The translations under genes and the position numbers were made by a program. Positions 56,099 through 63,981 of a DNA stretch of 64,000 nt are shown here, in pieces. The first letter of the stretch is position 1. Each line of letters begins with the position of its first letter. The notes under the pieces were generated by a model. It was not told the DNA's origin. It worked only from the letters and a program-made list of their open reading frames with translations, and did not search any database. This DNA is from Pseudomonas sp. HN11 (GTDB taxonomy: Bacteria; Pseudomonadota; Gammaproteobacteria; Pseudomonadales; Pseudomonadaceae), in assembly GCF_021390155.1 (NCBI RefSeq), contig NZ_CP089985.1, positions 1,003,001-1,067,000 of the forward strand, written 5' to 3'.

Positions 56099-56962
56099 AT
56101 GAAAAAGTTTTTCAGCCTGCTCGCGACCTTGCTGGTCCTGGCCTTGGCCATCTGGATTGGCCGCACGTTGTGGGTGCACTACATGGAAACCCCGTGGACC
56201 CGCGACGGCCGTGTGCGTGCCGACATCATCAACGTCGCCGCCGACGTCACCGGCGAAGTGGTCGATGTGCCGGTGCGTGATAACCAGTTGGTGAAAAAGG
56301 GCGACCTGCTGATGCAAATCGACCCCGAGCACTACCGCATTGCGGTCAAACAGGCGCAATCGCTGGTGGCGTCGCGCAAAGCCACCTGGGAAATGCGCAA
56401 GGTCAACGCCCATCGCCGTGCCGACCTTGATGCGCTGGTGATCTCCAAGGAAAACCGGGACGACGCCAGCAATATCGCCGACTCGGCACTCGCGGACTAC
56501 CAACACGCGTTGGCGCAACTGGAAGCGGCCGAACTCAACCTTAAACGCACGCAAGTGGTGGCGGCGGTCGATGGTTATGTCACCAACCTGAATGTGCATC
56601 GCGGCGACTATGCCCGTATCGGCGAAGCCAAGATGGCCTTGGTGGATGTGAACTCGTTCTGGGTCTATGGCTTCTTTGAAGAGACCAAGCTTCCCCACGT
56701 CAAGGTCGGTGATAAAGCCGATATGCAATTGATGAGTGGCGAGACCTTGAAGGGGCATGTGGAAAGCATCTCGCGAGGTATCTACGACCGCGACAACCCC
56801 GAAAGCCGCGAACTGATTGCCGATGTGAACCCGACCTTCAACTGGGTGCGCCTGGCCCAGCGGGTGCCGGTACGGATTCATATCGATGAGGTACCGGAAG
56901 GGGTGTTGTTGGCGGCGGGGATTACCTGCACGGTGATCGTGCGGGAGTTATCTGCAGATTGA
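56099..56962 (+). CDS. HlyD/AaeA-like periplasmic adaptor
   Basis: A 287-residue membrane-fusion protein: an N-terminal helix (residues 4-24), the motif TRDGRVRADIINVAADVTGEV, a lipoyl-like half with VKKGDLLMQIDPEHYRIAV, a short helical hairpin and the second half (VAAVDGYVTNLNVHRGDYA). It is the adaptor of the FUSC exporter and the last gene of the operon. It starts ten bases after DUF1656 ends. Confidence 0.93.
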   Translation: MKKFFSLLATLLVLALAIWIGRTLWVHYMETPWTRDGRVRADIINVAADVTGEVVDVPVRDNQLVKKGDLLMQIDPEHYRIAVKQAQSLVASRKATWEMRKVNAHRRADLDALVISKENRDDASNIADSALADYQHALAQLEAAELNLKRTQVVAAVDGYVTNLNVHRGDYARIGEAKMALVDVNSFWVYGFFEETKLPHVKVGDKADMQLMSGETLKGHVESISRGIYDRDNPESRELIADVNPTFNWVRLAQRVPVRIHIDEVPEGVLLAAGITCTVIVRELSAD

Positions 56963-56968
56963 GGTCGG

Positions 56969-57427
56969 TTATTCCCAGAGCATTTTGGCTCTGACTTTGC
57001 GACGGCGTTTGACCCTCAACATACTGACGTATCGACGGTGGTTTCTTGTGTTGAGCATCAGCAGGCAAACCAGTGATTGAAACAACGGAAATACTGCAAA
57101 CAGACTAATGGGATGATTCCCTAAGTAGCCAGTTGACAGTAACGCGTTCAATGTTGCGACGCCCACCAGTAGTGGAGGCCCTGAACGTAAGCCCGCCGCG
57201 ACAAGGGCTGACCCGATGCACATTGCCAATATCAGTGAAAAGCACGCCGCTATCGCATATTCGCTGGGCAGGTAGTTGATTCGGGCGTAGTAGGACAGGC
57301 TATGTGACAGGTTGCCTGAACTGCTGGCCAAGATCATGGCCACCGCAGTCCCTACGGTGAAAGCAAAACGCCTGGTGTAACTGCTCAATGTTCCCTGTGC
57401 TGGCATCGGGCCGCTTTTAGTGCTCAT
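56969..57427 (-). CDS. Four-helix membrane protein, candidate immunity protein
   Basis: I do not recognise the family. The 152 residues form four hydrophobic helices (near residues 22-40, 58-82, 85-103 and 106-128), then a strongly basic tail (RNHRRYVSMLRVKRRRKVRAK). It begins inside the end of the upstream gene (11-base overlap), with GAGGAA ten bases before ATG 57427. Tight coupling downstream of a protein with hydrophobic hairpin-like stretches is what immunity genes of pore-forming or membrane-acting toxins look like. That reading is inference. G+C is lower than in the flanking genes. Confidence 0.65.
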   Translation of the reverse strand: MSTKSGPMPAQGTLSSYTRRFAFTVGTAVAMILASSSGNLSHSLSYYARINYLPSEYAIAACFSLILAMCIGSALVAAGLRSGPPLLVGVATLNALLSTGYLGNHPISLFAVFPLFQSLVCLLMLNTRNHRRYVSMLRVKRRRKVRAKMLWE

Positions 57428-58343
57428 GGCTGTCGAATTCCTCATAGAGGGCGATGACGAGGTGGTTGATGTTTCCTGATAGAACGCTGCCGGCTACAGC
57501 AAAAGCGCCGGCCAACTGATCGGCAATTTGAATGAGGATGTCCTGACGTAATTGGGCATTGCTGAAACGTTTGGGAAGTTTCCCGGCCAACTGCTTTAAG
57601 CGGATCATTTCACGAGGATGACGAGGGTTCTGTAGGCGCAGCACTTCGTTTGTCAGCTTTGCACGTTCCTGGCGGCTCATTCGCCTCAAAATGTCAGTCA
57701 GATTGCGGCCCGTTGTGCTTTTGACCATCATGACTGTCTTTATCGTGACAAATGTCGTGCTACCTGCGCCCACCAATGAGATGCCGTCCAGAGCTAAGGT
57801 CATTGTCTGATACCAACTCAGGCTGTCGTAATAATCGTTTTCTGCCGGGTTAGTGAGCTCTTTGTAGGTTCGTCATAAGCCATTGGCACATTGCACACCA
57901 CTGGCAGCGGCGGCTGTGTAAGCAATATAGGAGATGGCCAGGCTGGAACCTGCACTGAGTGGAGCCGTCGCGATGCCTGCCTTTGCCACCACGATTCCAA
58001 TCGCAGCTCCGCCGCAGGATAGAGCCATCCCCGACGCCTCCCGCCATAGCTGAGACTCATGCGGCGACACCGCCGCCAACTGCGCATGCTCCTGCGCAGT
58101 CATCACAGGCCCCGGCACCTCCCGCAAAATCACACGTTTGGGCCTGATGCTGCACAACGGCACAAACTCACGCAGCAACGTCACTTGATAGTCACTACCG
58201 ATATGCACCACGCCGGCCCCGACGATGCCCGGGTCGGCGTCGATTGTTCGGTAGAGTTTGGGGAGGTTCAGCAGGCTGGTCAGCCTCTGGCGAGTGGTGG
58301 TGTGTGCTTGCGGCACACCACTTTGCAGAAAATCCCTAGGCAT
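57417..58343 (-). pseudogene. Toxin-like membrane-active gene split by an in-frame TGA
   Basis: From ATG 58343 the frame runs 156 codons to a TGA at 57873-57875, then stays open in the same frame for 152 more codons to the stop at 57417. Joined, it would give about 308 residues. The first part has a Gly/Ala-rich hydrophobic stretch at about residues 104-150 (SCGGAAIGIVVAKAGIAT). The second part has another (DGISLVGAGSTTFVTIKT) near 187, a basic helical middle (RRMSRQERAKLTNEVLRLQ), and a hydrophobic end (LAGAFAVAGSVLSGNINHL). The second half has an ATG at 57803 but no ribosome-binding site, so two real genes seem less likely than one broken gene. I know of no proven function; a pore-forming or T6SS-like effector is my inference. 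Confidence 0.7.
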
Positions 58344-58386
58344 CCTTTCACCTGTGAGCCGACAGAGGTGAAAGAGCCTGGGGATT
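58331..58386 (-). promoter_or_regulatory. Long hairpin over the start of the interrupted gene
   Basis: A 9-bp perfect stem (58345-58353 with 58366-58374, 12-base loop) is extended by an outer 11-bp stem with one mismatch-like G-T pair (58331-58341 with 58376-58386). It covers the ribosome-binding site and part of the start codon of the gene beginning at 58343. It could lower translation of a harmful product. Confidence 0.75.
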
Positions 58387-58403
58387 GATTCCTTTAAATG
58401 ATG

Positions 58404-58440
58404 TCAGGCCGTTCGCTGTTTTTTGTAGGATCCGGCCTGA
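58404..58440. repeat. Inverted repeat, 8-bp arms
   Basis: TCAGGCCG (58404-58411) and CGGCCTGA (58433-58440) enclose 21 bases with a T-run. It lies between the SnoaL-like gene and the interrupted gene. Its loop is long and no T-run follows on either strand, so a terminator role is doubtful. Confidence 0.4.
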
Positions 58441-58448
58441 TAGCTATG

Positions 58449-58850
58449 TCATTGCGCGATAAACGTTTCATGCAAATGGCGCCACAGCAGCGCGCCACTG
58501 GCCTGCTTCTCGAACACCACCGTGGCACGGCGGTCCGTCTGTGTACCGCTGTCATCGACCTGATGCTCGCGATAGGTCACCGTGGCGCCACGTGCATGGC
58601 GATCGATGCCGGCCATCTCGCTCAAGGTGATTTTCAATCCCGGGCGCATGCCGCCCAAGCGCGTGAACAGGGCATTGACTCCGGCCGCATTCACCCGTGC
58701 ACCGGTCGCCGGGGCAACCATGCTGAATTCCGGGGAGAAGCGCGCGAGCAGGTTCTGCAAGGTGCCTTCGGGCGCAACGCCGGCAAACCATTGTTCGATC
58801 TCGACATGGGTCTGGATCACTTCGTCAAAAAAATCGCTGTAATCGATCAT
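58449..58850 (-). CDS. SnoaL/DUF4440-like small protein
   Basis: A 133-residue cytoplasmic protein. The start (IDYSDFFDEVIQTHVEIEQWF) and the pattern of an alpha/beta cone with LARFSPEFSMVAPATGARVNAAGVNALF resemble the NTF2-like SnoaL/DUF4440 fold, which hosts small enzymes and ligand binders. Role unknown. ATG 58850 overlaps the MFS stop by four bases (ATGA), so it is cotranslated with the transporter. Confidence 0.75.
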   Translation of the reverse strand: MIDYSDFFDEVIQTHVEIEQWFAGVAPEGTLQNLLARFSPEFSMVAPATGARVNAAGVNALFTRLGGMRPGLKITLSEMAGIDRHARGATVTYREHQVDDSGTQTDRRATVVFEKQASGALLWRHLHETFIAQ

Positions 58851-60031
58851 CGGTGAGGCTCGCTGGCAGGGTGAAGCAGTGCGCGTATTCGGGACGTATC
58901 CAGACGCAGCACCGCAAAAAGAGGCAGCAGGGTCAGGGCTGCCGCCATCGTGAAGGTTATAGCGAAGGAATCCAAGGCCGACAGTAATGTACTTAGCGCC
59001 GCTGCGCCCAGGCAGAAGCTCAGTTGTCGGTTGATGTTCCACAGGGCGCTGGCGTGGCCCATGCGTTCGGCGGGAATATCGAGAAAGGCCAGGGTCTGCG
59101 CGGTACTGCTGCACAGGCTGCCTCCCAACCCCATCAACAAATAGGCTGGAATGATTAGTGCAGGACCATTCAGCAACAGGATGCCCAGGCATTGCAGCAG
59201 CATGCCCGCCAACAACAATGGCTTCGGACCACAGCGGTTGAACAGTTTTTTGCTGAGCAAAATCGCCAGTGCCGACGCCAGTGCCCACGGCAGCATCAAG
59301 GCGCCGGTCTGTGTGGCGTCGTACCCGAGGCCGCGAAGATAGAGTATGGCGATGAGGCTGGTACCGATGAACACGCCGGGGATGCACAGGTAGATCAGCA
59401 TCGCGGTGCGCAGCATTGGGCTGCGTATCTGTTGGAAAATACTGCCCACGTCCAGTGGCACACGACGGCTCGACGGCCTGTCAGGTTTTATCCACAGCAC
59501 GGTCAGCAGCAGGGTCATCAACGCCAGTGGCAGATTGGCGTAGAAGATCCAGCGCCACGACACGTTGTCGACAATCAAACCACCCAGCGCCGGCGACAGC
59601 GCCGGTACCAGCAATGCCACCGACATCACTCGCGCTGTCAGTTGGCTGCGTTCAGCCGCCGGGAAATGCCGGTAAGCCATGGCCTGCCCGCCGGGAATCA
59701 GCAAGCCACCGCCCAGCCCTTGCAGGGCACGCCAGCCGATCAGTGTTTCAATCGAACTCGCCTGGCCCACCATCACCGACGCCCCGGCGAACAGCAACAG
59801 GCTTGCCGCGATCAGAGTTCGCTCCCCCATCACCGCAGCCAACCAGGCACTGAGCGGAATGATCACGGTCAGGCCGAGCAGGTAGGCGTTGCTGATCCAT
59901 GCCAGTTGCGTGACCGAGGCATGCAGTTCGTGGGCGATATCCGGGTAGGCGACCGTGGCGACAAACATGTTCACCAGGTCCAGGGCAAAACCCAATAAAA
60001 AGATCCAGGCGACTTTCGAACGGTAGGTCAT
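58847..60031 (-). CDS. MFS transporter, drug-export type
   Basis: A 394-residue, 12-helix major-facilitator exporter. The N-terminal half has the LGLTVIIPLSAWLAAVMGERTL loop between helices 2 and 3 and GWRALQGLGGGLLIPGGQAMAY in helix 4-5, as in drug-proton antiporters. It is the first gene of the pair with the SnoaL-like gene and is divergent from the LysR gene at 60143, which probably regulates it. Substrate unknown. Confidence 0.9.
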   Translation of the reverse strand: MTYRSKVAWIFLLGFALDLVNMFVATVAYPDIAHELHASVTQLAWISNAYLLGLTVIIPLSAWLAAVMGERTLIAASLLLFAGASVMVGQASSIETLIGWRALQGLGGGLLIPGGQAMAYRHFPAAERSQLTARVMSVALLVPALSPALGGLIVDNVSWRWIFYANLPLALMTLLLTVLWIKPDRPSSRRVPLDVGSIFQQIRSPMLRTAMLIYLCIPGVFIGTSLIAILYLRGLGYDATQTGALMLPWALASALAILLSKKLFNRCGPKPLLLAGMLLQCLGILLLNGPALIIPAYLLMGLGGSLCSSTAQTLAFLDIPAERMGHASALWNINRQLSFCLGAAALSTLLSALDSFAITFTMAAALTLLPLFAVLRLDTSRIRALLHPASEPHR

Positions 60032-60142
60032 GAGTGCGATCCAGCGAGTGAAGCGGGCAGGGTAGGCGGGTCGTGCTGTTTGGGATACGTCGGTTTGCCT
60101 GTTACTTTGTCAAAAATATTTTGACAAAGGAGGGCGCCGCCG
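60032..60142. promoter_or_regulatory. Divergent promoter region with 25-bp palindrome
   Basis: A perfect inverted repeat with 11-bp arms lies at 60105-60129: CTTTGTCAAAA, a three-base ATA centre, and TTTTGACAAAG. It overlaps the ribosome-binding site AAAGGAGG of the LysR gene (start 60143) and lies 74 bases before the MFS gene. Its right arm includes TTGACA. It is a good candidate operator for autoregulation and control of the exporter. Confidence 0.8.
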
Positions 60143-61000
60143 ATGGTCAGCCTGGACCGATTCGACACCTTCAAGGCCGTGGTCGAGGCCGGCTCTCTCA
60201 CCGCTGCCGCTGACCTGCTGGGCCAGACTCGCGCCGTGGTCAGCTTCAACCTCAAGCGTCTGGAAGCAGAACTGGGCGTCACTCTGCTGACCCGCAACAC
60301 CCGTCAACTGGCGCTGACCGATGCCGGCGAGCGCTTCTACCTGCGCTGCACACGCATGCTCGAAGAGGCGCGATTGGCGGTGGAGGAGGCGCGCTCGGAG
60401 CATGCCCAACTCAAAGGCACGTTGCGCATCACTACCACCGTGGAATACGCATTGGCCGTGGTTGCCCCGGCGGTCGAAGCCTTCCGCCGCCTGCACCCGG
60501 ACCTGGACATACACTTATCCACATCCTCCACTCACGCGGACCTGATCTCCGAGCGTTTCGACGTGGCGATTCGGTTGGGACGCTTGCTGGACTCCAATCA
60601 CCGCGCGGTGCAGTTGTCGACTTTCGAGGTGTTCGCCGTGGCGGCACCACAGTTTGGAGGGGTTGATACGCTGGATGACTTGGAACAGTTGCCCAAGCTG
60701 GAACATAGCCGATTGACGGAGTTGAGCGTGACCGATCCACAAGCCGGCGAACATTCTTATCGCCCCGGCCATGCGTCGCTAGTCGCCGACAGCGCAGCCG
60801 TTCTCCAAGCCTTCGCCGTGCGTGGGCACGGTGTGGCGGTGTTGCCGCAATGGCTGGTGCAGGATGACCTGGACGCCGGACGATTAGTGCGCCTGTTGCC
60901 GGACCATCGCTTTGCCCCGCAAGGGATCTACGCGATGTATCCGGACACCCGACATTTGCCCCTGAAGGTGCGGGCGTTCATTGACTTTATGAAGGGTTAG
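60143..61000 (+). CDS. LysR-family transcriptional regulator
   Basis: A 285-residue regulator with the N-terminal helix-turn-helix (VSLDRFDTFKAVVEAGSLTAA, then VVSFNLKRLEAELGVTLLTRNTRQL) and a C-terminal effector domain. Start at ATG 60143 with AAAGGAGG spaced nine bases. It is back to back with the MFS/SnoaL pair, and its stop overlaps the convergent SDR gene (TTAG shared, 60997-61000). Confidence 0.92.
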   Translation: MVSLDRFDTFKAVVEAGSLTAAADLLGQTRAVVSFNLKRLEAELGVTLLTRNTRQLALTDAGERFYLRCTRMLEEARLAVEEARSEHAQLKGTLRITTTVEYALAVVAPAVEAFRRLHPDLDIHLSTSSTHADLISERFDVAIRLGRLLDSNHRAVQLSTFEVFAVAAPQFGGVDTLDDLEQLPKLEHSRLTELSVTDPQAGEHSYRPGHASLVADSAAVLQAFAVRGHGVAVLPQWLVQDDLDAGRLVRLLPDHRFAPQGIYAMYPDTRHLPLKVRAFIDFMKG

Positions 61001-61809
61001 AGCGAACCGGCCAGCCCGAAGCGTTTCTTCAACACCTTCTCCAGCAACCCTTTGGGCAACAACGCCGCCATCAACGGTAACGCGCGGCTCCCATTGCCCG
61101 AGCGCAGCAGGCGGGGCGGTTGTGGTTGTTGCACAGCTTTCAATACATCCGCCGCAAACACATTGGCTGGCGTCGGCTTGTCCTGGGAAGCCTGGCTGCG
61201 CGCACGGATTCCGTCGCGCAACGGCCACCATGGCGATTGTTCATTGATCAACAGTTCGGCCTGGGCGCCGGCGTTTTTCGCAAAACGGGTGTTGATGGCG
61301 CCGGGTTGCACTTCCATGACCTGCACGCCAAACGGCGCCAGTTCCATGCGCAGCGCGTCGCTCAAGGCATGCACGGCGGCTTTTGACGCGCAATAGGCCC
61401 CCGCAAACGGCGTTACCAGCACACCGGAAACACTGCCGATATTCACCACCAATCCCTTGCTGCGCCGCAGAGCCGGGAACAGCGCCTGGGTCACACCGAC
61501 GATGGAAAACACATTGGTCTCGAATTGGCGTTGCATCGCCTCGGTGCCGCCGTCGAGCAACGGCCCCATGGCGCCATAACCGGCGTTGTTGAGCAGTACA
61601 TCCAATTCGCCCAGTTGTTCGGCCAGCTGTTGCAAAGCGGCGCTGTCGTTGACGTCCAGTTCGACGGCATTAAAGCCGGCAGCGTCGAGGGCGGCGACGT
61701 CTTCCGGGCGGCGGGCGCTGGCCCACACCGTGTAGCCGGCGGCTTTGAATGCGTCCGCCAGGGCACGGCCGATGCCGCTGGAACAACCGGTGATCAGTAC
61801 GTTGGGCAT
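60997..61809 (-). CDS. Short-chain dehydrogenase/reductase (SDR)
   Basis: A 270-residue classical SDR oxidoreductase. Cofactor motif TGCSSGIGRAL near residue 7, NNAG near 79, and the catalytic Tyr-x3-Lys in AYCASKAAVHAL near 142 with the Ser in GSVSG before it are present. Substrate unknown. The length and motifs are those of the group often seen with broad-range keto reductases. It is tail to tail with LysR and 15 bases downstream of the small membrane gene. Confidence 0.92.
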   Translation of the reverse strand: MPNVLITGCSSGIGRALADAFKAAGYTVWASARRPEDVAALDAAGFNAVELDVNDSAALQQLAEQLGELDVLLNNAGYGAMGPLLDGGTEAMQRQFETNVFSIVGVTQALFPALRRSKGLVVNIGSVSGVLVTPFAGAYCASKAAVHALSDALRMELAPFGVQVMEVQPGAINTRFAKNAGAQAELLINEQSPWWPLRDGIRARSQASQDKPTPANVFAADVLKAVQQPQPPRLLRSGNGSRALPLMAALLPKGLLEKVLKKRFGLAGSL

Positions 61810-61823
61810 GGATCAATCCTTTG

Positions 61824-62288
61824 TCAGTCCGAAAAACTGCCTTGCAGGTGCTCGGCGCGAAATTCCAGGGTTTGCGGGCGGTAGCCGGGGCGCAGAGGCG
61901 GAGTGGGCAGGCAGTCGTCCCACGTGGCGCCGGCTTGCAACTCACCGGGCCCGCGATAGCGTGGGGCGGCATAGACGTTGTCCGCGAGGTTCACCGTATC
62001 GCCCGGTGCGTAGGCGGCGACGCGCCAACGCAGTTCGGTGAGCGGCACATCGTTGCCATTGTTCAGCGTCAGTTTGAGCGGTCGGTCGGTGGGGCATTCG
62101 TCGGCAGCATAGGTGATGCGCAGCTCCAGGCGGGCCAGTTGCGAGGCTTCCTGGCTGTCCAGCCACACCACCCAGATCGCGACGAAACCCAAGCCCACGG
62201 CGGCCGCGAGGGATACGGGCAGTGCCTTGGCGGGGTAGCGCAGCAACAGGATCAGCCAGGTGATGATCAGTAGAACGCCGAAAAACAT
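61824..62288 (-). CDS. Small membrane protein of unknown function (154 aa)
   Basis: I do not recognise a named family. Two hydrophobic helices fill residues 1-20 and 28-47; the rest is periplasmic-looking with conserved-style Cys, Pro and Trp and an immunoglobulin-like beta pattern (KLTLNNGNDVPLTELRWRV). ATG 62288 is chosen over a GTG at 62297 because GAGGTGG precedes it at normal spacing. It is probably cotranscribed with the SDR gene. Confidence 0.75.
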   Translation of the reverse strand: MFFGVLLIITWLILLLRYPAKALPVSLAAAVGLGFVAIWVVWLDSQEASQLARLELRITYAADECPTDRPLKLTLNNGNDVPLTELRWRVAAYAPGDTVNLADNVYAAPRYRGPGELQAGATWDDCLPTPPLRPGYRPQTLEFRAEHLQGSFSD

Positions 62289-62360
62289 GGAGACCACCTC
62301 AAGTAGGGAATGAGCATCCTAACTTAAGCGTAGGTGGGATTGATCACTACGGCCCCAAAG

Positions 62361-62420
62361 AAAAAGCCCCCGCCCAACCGGCTGCGGATAGGGGACGCAG
62401 TCGGCTGGACGGGGGCTTCT
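62361..62420 (-). terminator. Terminator downstream of algA
   Basis: A long stem pairing the two ends of 62365-62417, G+C rich at its base (AGCCCCC with GGGGGCT) with further pairing inside, is followed on the minus strand by five T residues. It ends the algA transcript. Confidence 0.85.
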
Positions 62421-62432
62421 TGTACGACTGTT

Positions 62433-63884
62433 TTACTGCGCGATAGTTTTCACCGACACGCCGCGTTCAACCGGCGTCGAGCGACCGTAGATATCTTCAA
62501 AGCGCTCGATATCGTCTTCGCCCAAATAGCTGCCCGATTGCACTTCGATGATCTCCAACGGGATCTTGCCCGGGTTGCGCAGGCGGTGCACCGAGGCGAT
62601 CGGAATATACGTGGACTGGTTCTCGGTGAGCAGGAACACGTTCTCGTCACAGGTCACTTCGGCGGTGCCGCTGACCACGATCCAGTGTTCGGCACGGTGG
62701 TGGTGCATCTGCAGCGACAGGCACGCGCCCGGCTTGACCGAGATGTGCTTGACCTGGAAACGCCCGCCCATGTCCACCGAGTCGTAGGAGCCCCACGGAC
62801 GATAGACTTCGCAGTGGTTCTGGGTTTCGCTGCGGCCCTGGTCGTTCAGGGTGTTGACCATCTGCTTGACGCCCTGGACCTTGTCCTTGTGGGCAATCAT
62901 CATCGCGTCCTTGGTTTCCACCACCACGATGTTGTCCAGGCCGATCACCGACACCAGTTTGCCGTTGCCATGAATCATGCAGTTGCGGCTGTCCTGGATG
63001 ACCACGTCGCCTTTGCTCACGTTACCGTGGACATCTTTGTCGTTGACGGCCCACAGCGAGGCCCAGCAACCCACGTCGCTCCAACCGGCGCTCAACGGCA
63101 CCACGCAGGCACGCTGGGTTTTTTCCATCACGGCATAGTCGATGGAGTTGTCCGGGCAGCAGGCGAAGGTGGCTTCGTCGAAGGACACGGTATCGGGGGT
63201 CTGTTCGCTGCGTTCAAGGGTCAGCAGGCAGGTGTCGTAGATGTCCGGGTCGTGCTTTTTCAGCTCTTCGAGGAAGCGGCTGGCACGGAACAGGAACATG
63301 CCGCTGTTCCAGAAATAACCGCCGCTTTTGACGAACTCGACGGCGCGTTTTTCATTGGGCTTTTCCACGAACTGCTCGACGCGGCTCACACCTTCCGGCA
63401 GCAGCGAATCGGCGGTGGACTTGATATAGCCATAACCGGTTTCCGGACGAGTCGCCGGTACGCCGAACAGCACCATCTCACCCCGTTCGGCCGCCACGGT
63501 GGCCAGGGCCAGGGCACGTTGCAGGGCTTTCTGGTCGTCGATCACGTGGTCGGCCGGCAGCACCAGCATCAGCTCGTCGCGGCCTTCGTTGACCAGCATC
63601 ATCGCGGTGAGGGCCACGGCCGGCGCGGTGTTGCGACCGAACGGCTCCATCAGGATGCGCTGGCTTTCCAGCTTACGCGCGGCCAGTTGCTCGTTGACGA
63701 TAAAGCGGTGGTCTTTGTTGCAGACCACGATCGGGGAGTCCATGCCTTCGAACACCAGGCGTTCCAGGGTTTGCTGGAACAACGTGTGCTCGCCGGTCAG
63801 GGCCAGGAATTGCTTAGGGAACTGTTTACGGGAAAGCGGCCAAAGACGTGAGCCACTACCACCGGAAAGGACTACTGGAATCAT
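62433..63884 (-). CDS. algA: Mannose-6-P isomerase / GDP-mannose pyrophosphorylase AlgA
   Basis: A 483-residue bifunctional enzyme that makes mannose 6-phosphate from fructose 6-phosphate and later GDP-mannose, the precursor of alginate. The pyrophosphorylase motif VVLSGGSGSRLWPLSRKQFP is at the start, FVEKPNEKRA near residue 175, and the isomerase half carries the cupin metal site in QMHHHRAEHWIVVSGTAEV near 415. It matches P. aeruginosa AlgA closely. In Pseudomonas algA ends the alginate operon, so the rest of that operon should lie to the right of this window. ATG 63884 has AAGGAG nine bases upstream. Confidence 0.96.
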   Translation of the reverse strand: MIPVVLSGGSGSRLWPLSRKQFPKQFLALTGEHTLFQQTLERLVFEGMDSPIVVCNKDHRFIVNEQLAARKLESQRILMEPFGRNTAPAVALTAMMLVNEGRDELMLVLPADHVIDDQKALQRALALATVAAERGEMVLFGVPATRPETGYGYIKSTADSLLPEGVSRVEQFVEKPNEKRAVEFVKSGGYFWNSGMFLFRASRFLEELKKHDPDIYDTCLLTLERSEQTPDTVSFDEATFACCPDNSIDYAVMEKTQRACVVPLSAGWSDVGCWASLWAVNDKDVHGNVSKGDVVIQDSRNCMIHGNGKLVSVIGLDNIVVVETKDAMMIAHKDKVQGVKQMVNTLNDQGRSETQNHCEVYRPWGSYDSVDMGGRFQVKHISVKPGACLSLQMHHHRAEHWIVVSGTAEVTCDENVFLLTENQSTYIPIASVHRLRNPGKIPLEIIEVQSGSYLGEDDIERFEDIYGRSTPVERGVSVKTIAQ

Positions 63885-63957
63885 GGGGGTTTCTCCTTGA
63901 ATCGATTTGGGTCAGAGCTACGAAGGTTTGTCGTTTCACTCTTGTTTTTGTCTCGGT

Positions 63958-63981
63958 CCGGGTTGGCCTCAACCAACCCGG
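63958..63981. repeat. 9-bp inverted repeat upstream of algA
   Basis: CCGGGTTGG (63958-63966) and CCAACCCGG (63973-63981) enclose six bases. It lies 74 bases before the algA start. No T-run follows on either strand, so it is not a clear terminator; it may be a processing or weak attenuation structure within the upstream operon, or a repeat. Confidence 0.5.

Noticed and set aside
57873..57875. Selenocysteine at the in-frame TGA.
   Set aside because: I see no SECIS-like hairpin right after the TGA and no selenoprotein family resemblance.
57873..58343. The first part of the split gene as a complete 156-residue protein in its own right.
   Set aside because: The same frame continues open for 152 codons after the stop and the next start has no ribosome-binding site, so a broken longer gene fits better. 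It stays possible.
63958..63981. A terminator before algA.
   Set aside because: The stem is good, but no T-run follows on either strand.
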